A stretch of 7,147 bases of DNA from Nitrospinota bacterium (GTDB taxonomy: Bacteria > 2-12-FULL-45-22 > JACOWJ01): NCBI GenBank assembly GCA_016176845.1, contig JACOWJ010000038.1, positions 1-7,147 on the forward strand, written 5' to 3'. Within the stretch, counting starts at the first letter, position 1; each line of letters begins with the position of its first letter. The notes beneath the pieces are model-generated. The model saw nothing but the letters and a program-made list of their open reading frames with translations. It was not told the DNA's origin and ran no database searches. The position numbers and the translations under genes were made by a program. Positions 5,781 to 7,147 of the stretch are shown here, piece by piece.

Positions 5781-5898
5781 TAGGGACTCAAAAATAATTA
5801 AAAAGCCCGGATAACGGTTGTAGGGGCGACCCGGCGGGTCGCCCCTACGCTGGCCTGCAGGCGCTGTCTGGTACAGTTTAATTTTACAGAGTCCCTTA
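5781..5898. mobile_element. Second MITE-like element, about 118 bp
   Basis: The ends 5781-5802 and 5877-5898 are imperfect inverted repeats: AGGGACTC at the left tip and GAGTCCCT at the right tip, then AATTAAA matched by TTTAATT. The centre carries the perfect palindrome at 5820-5848. It starts two bases after the previous element ends, so two elements sit end to end. Confidence 0.55.
5820..5848. repeat. Perfect 29-base palindrome, GTAGGGGCGACCCG arms
   Basis: Two 14-base arms, GTAGGGGCGACCCG and its exact reverse complement, flank a single central G. Palindromes of this kind recur in many environmental bacterial genomes. It could fold as a hairpin on either strand. Confidence 0.85.
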
Positions 5899-5964
5899 CT
5901 CTAATCCAAGTCGTCGTACCACATCTTTAAGGGGTTCGCTGCGCTCACCCACAGCAACAGCTTG

Positions 5965-6105
5965 TTAGGCCAGGGGGCCTCCAGATGGGGCCCCACCTGC
6001 CTCGGTCGGAGGGGCAAGTAGAGCAAAGAGGATAGACCTGACCTTAGACAGAATGTCGAGAATTTCCGCCCAGACAATCCGACCGAGCTGCAAAGGCCCC
6101 GGCAT
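5965..6105 (-). pseudogene. Probable decayed MazF/PemK-like toxin remnant
   Basis: The frame begins with ATG 19 bases after the antitoxin stop, behind a purine-rich AGGGGAC, as expected for the toxin of a type II module. Its start, MPGPLQLGRIVWAEILD, resembles the N-terminal strand of MazF/PemK-like mRNA interferases (G-x-IVWAE). The 46-residue product then loses similarity (SKVRSILFALLAPPTEAGG) and stops at TAA 5965, far short of the usual 100-120 residues. Another frame continues to TAG at 5901, encoding PHLEAPWPNKLLLWVSAANP and more, which may belong to a different fragment. The assignment rests on about 17 residues and position, so it is tentative. Confidence 0.4.
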
Positions 6106-6124
6106 GCCTGTCCCCTGCGTGCCC

Positions 6125-6418
6125 TCAGAACGGTTTGGGTTCATCCCCCTCAAACCATTGCTGAGGAGGAGGGGAAACCTTTGCCAACTGCGTCCAATCC
6201 ATCTCGGAGGCGATCCCCTCAGCTTCCTGCCGGGCGAGGAACTCCTGCAGCAATGCCAGGTGCTCCAGTGCGATGACTGCCGCCAGGTCGGCCCCGCCAC
6301 GGCGGACAATCACAGGCTGGTGCTTCGAGGCGACCCGGCTCAACACCTCGGCATATTCCTGGACCTTCTGGGGTTCATCTACGCGCTCTGGCTCGATGAG
6401 AAGTGGTTGTCTAGTCAT
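6125..6418 (-). CDS. Phd/YefM-type antitoxin
   Basis: A 97-residue cytoplasmic protein. Residues about 18-60 carry the Phd/YefM pattern: EYAEVLSRVASKHQPVIVRR, then GGADLAAVIALEHLALLQEF, which corresponds to a helix, the PVIV strand, a turn and the LE-hLxLL helix. In this family the N-terminal domain dimerises and binds its own operator, while the C-terminal tail (here 61-97, WTQLAKVSPPPQQWFEGDEP) wraps the toxin. ATG 6418 is chosen over TTG 6421 because AGGGA then sits six bases upstream. The cognate toxin frame behind it appears decayed, so this may be an orphan antitoxin or a degrading module. No promoter was recognised upstream. Confidence 0.72.
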   Translation of the reverse strand: MTRQPLLIEPERVDEPQKVQEYAEVLSRVASKHQPVIVRRGGADLAAVIALEHLALLQEFLARQEAEGIASEMDWTQLAKVSPPPQQWFEGDEPKPF

Positions 6419-6512
6419 CAATGGTCCCTATGGTGATTGAGGAGCGATCTAAACTCACGAGGAACAGTGCGTATCGCCTGCTCCTCATGCCCCACAGTAA
6501 GGCGGCGGGCAA

Positions 6513-6540
6513 CTCGATCGTATAGGAATTTCCATTTTGA
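6513..6540. repeat. Dispersed 28-bp repeat, copy B
   Basis: Matches 393-420 at 24 of 28 positions, same orientation. It directly abuts the palindromic element that begins at 6540, and it lies upstream of the antitoxin gene. Confidence 0.65.
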
Positions 6541-6608
6541 GATTGCTTCGTCGCTACCGCTCCTCGCAATGACCCGATAAAGTCATTGCGAGCGAAGCGA
6601 AGCAATCT
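6540..6608. repeat. Palindromic interspersed element, GTCATTGCGAG family
   Basis: The left arm (6540-6573) reads AGATTGCTTCG, an extra CG-rich stretch, then TCGCAATGAC. The right arm (6582-6608) begins GTCATTGCGAGCGAAGCGA and ends GCAATCT. The arms are inverted copies apart from a 7-base length difference. The pattern is closely related to the element at 2654-2734 (GTCATT, CGA, CGAAG, AATCT shared). Reading frames across it are a well-known source of spurious hypothetical proteins. Confidence 0.85.
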
Positions 6609-6628
6609 AAGTACACCTCCACACAATA

Positions 6629-6665
6629 AAGTATCCATTTATTCTCCAGGCTATTTTGGATACTT
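6629..6665. repeat. Small inverted repeat AAGTATCC/GGATACTT
   Basis: Perfect 8-base arms (6629-6636 and 6658-6665) enclose an AT-rich 21-base spacer. This could be an operator or the tip of a lost element. No gene is supported in the surrounding 6422-6751 stretch apart from the repeats listed. Confidence 0.5.
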
Positions 6666-6691
6666 ATTTACGTTGGAGCCCCTGCCCCCAG

Positions 6692-6743
6692 GCTTCCAAA
6701 GCCCCCTGGAAGCTCCTCTTGCCGGCAAAGAGAGGAGCTTCCA
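6692..6743. repeat. Overlapping, mutually exclusive hairpins behind the barrel gene
   Basis: Three related segments are present: GCTTCCA (6692-6698), TGGAAGCTCCTCT (6707-6719) and AGAGGAGCTTCCA (6731-6743). The middle one pairs with either the first (7 bp) or the third (13 bp, perfect). The structure begins nine bases after the TAA of the minus-strand gene at 6752. No T tract follows, so a classical intrinsic terminator is not supported, but it may protect or end that transcript. Confidence 0.65.
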
Positions 6744-6751
6744 AGGAACCA

Positions 6752-7147
6752 TTAGAAGTTGTAAAACATACGGACCTCCACCAGGTCCCTGTCATGCCAG
6801 GAGCTGTCGCCGAAGTCGTCGGCGTTGCCCTTGTCCTGCCAGATGTTGACATTGACCAGGGCCTTCAGGTAATCGGAGAAGACGTAGGAGGCCCCGATGA
6901 TGAACCGGTTGCTACCGAAGGTGGGGATATAGCGGTTGCCCCAGGAGAGCCGCAGCCGGTCCTCCGTCTGCCCGAACTTGTAGTTGAAGCTATAGAACCA
7001 GATGTCGACGCGGTCGTGGTTGACCTGGCCGGCGCCCACGATCCTATCGTTCCACCCAATAGTGAAGCGGGGGGTATACAGGGCGACGATCTGCAGGTCG
7101 CCTTGCATGGCGAAGGTCTCGATCTCGAAGCCCAGGTTCATGAAATC
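6752..7147 (-). CDS. Outer-membrane beta-barrel protein, C-terminal part, 5' end outside window
   Basis: The frame is open to the right edge (7147) and gives 131 residues; an ATG at 7141 is internal, since DF precedes it in frame. The sequence alternates polar and hydrophobic/aromatic residues in about ten-residue stretches (LQIVALYTPRFTIGW, RVDIWFYSFNYKFG, RLRLSWGNRYIP, NRFIIGASYVFS, LKALVNVNIW), separated by short charged loops. It ends RDLVEVRMFYNF with a C-terminal Phe, the classic signal recognised by the BAM machinery. This supports a transmembrane beta-barrel in the outer membrane. The specific family (porin, transporter or other) cannot be told from this part. Confidence 0.72.
   Translation of the reverse strand, partial: DFMNLGFEIETFAMQGDLQIVALYTPRFTIGWNDRIVGAGQVNHDRVDIWFYSFNYKFGQTEDRLRLSWGNRYIPTFGSNRFIIGASYVFSDYLKALVNVNIWQDKGNADDFGDSSWHDRDLVEVRMFYNF

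Noticed and set aside
5903-5970. Possible integron attC site: GCCTAACA on the minus strand followed by a GTGAGCGCAGCGAAC-like stretch
   Set aside because: Only one half of the site is present; no matching GTTRRRY core was found at a suitable distance, and no integrase is in view.
6413-6432. Imperfect palindrome around ATCAATGG and ATGGTGAT as an operator of the antitoxin gene
   Set aside because: Arms match poorly and no second copy is seen; autoregulation is plausible for the family but not shown here.
6411-6638. Minus-strand frame of 75 codons containing LRGAVATKQS
   Set aside because: It is the translation of the palindromic repeat at 6540-6608, a common source of false hypothetical proteins, and it overlaps the antitoxin start.

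Overview
The window looks like a chromosomal segment of a GC-rich, Gram-negative (lipid A-making, outer-membrane-bearing) bacterium. The gene content and the abundance of period-7 repeats and small palindromic elements recall poorly cultivated lineages such as Desulfobacterota, NC10 or their relatives. That placement is an impression from style, not a demonstrated assignment.

Left part (1-4055): a lipid A / fatty-acid block. A 5'-truncated fabZ is followed by lpxA, then six bases later by a radical SAM protein gene in the slot where many genomes carry lpxI. lpxB lies convergently on the minus strand. FabZ supplies hydroxyacyl-ACP processing, LpxA makes the first acylation of UDP-GlcNAc, and LpxB condenses the disaccharide. 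The steps between LpxA and LpxB (LpxC, LpxD, LpxH/LpxI) are not in view. Both non-coding gaps of this block carry arrays of 7-bp repeats arranged as inverted pairs. These arrays run into the genes: they encode the last codons and stop of fabZ and of lpxB, and they supply a misleading ATG upstream of the real (TTG) start of lpxA.

Middle part (4056-5601): a DUF4058-family gene broken by an internal deletion with frame change, an intergenic G10 tract, and a minus-strand gene for a secreted cupredoxin-fold protein that lacks the usual copper-ligand pattern. The latter has a TTG start, a strong ribosome binding site and a good intrinsic terminator.

Right part (5602-7147): accessory-type DNA. Two abutting MITE-like palindromic elements are followed by a Phd/YefM-type antitoxin with a decayed MazF-like toxin remnant behind it, a dispersed repeat shared with the fabZ-lpxA gap, a second palindromic repeat related to one near lpxB, and alternative hairpins behind the 3' part of an outer-membrane beta-barrel gene that runs off the right edge.

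No tRNA, rRNA, CRISPR array or complete insertion sequence was seen. No single new multi-gene system stands out. The most unusual features are the nested inverted heptad arrays that form gene ends, and the radical SAM gene coupled to lpxA.
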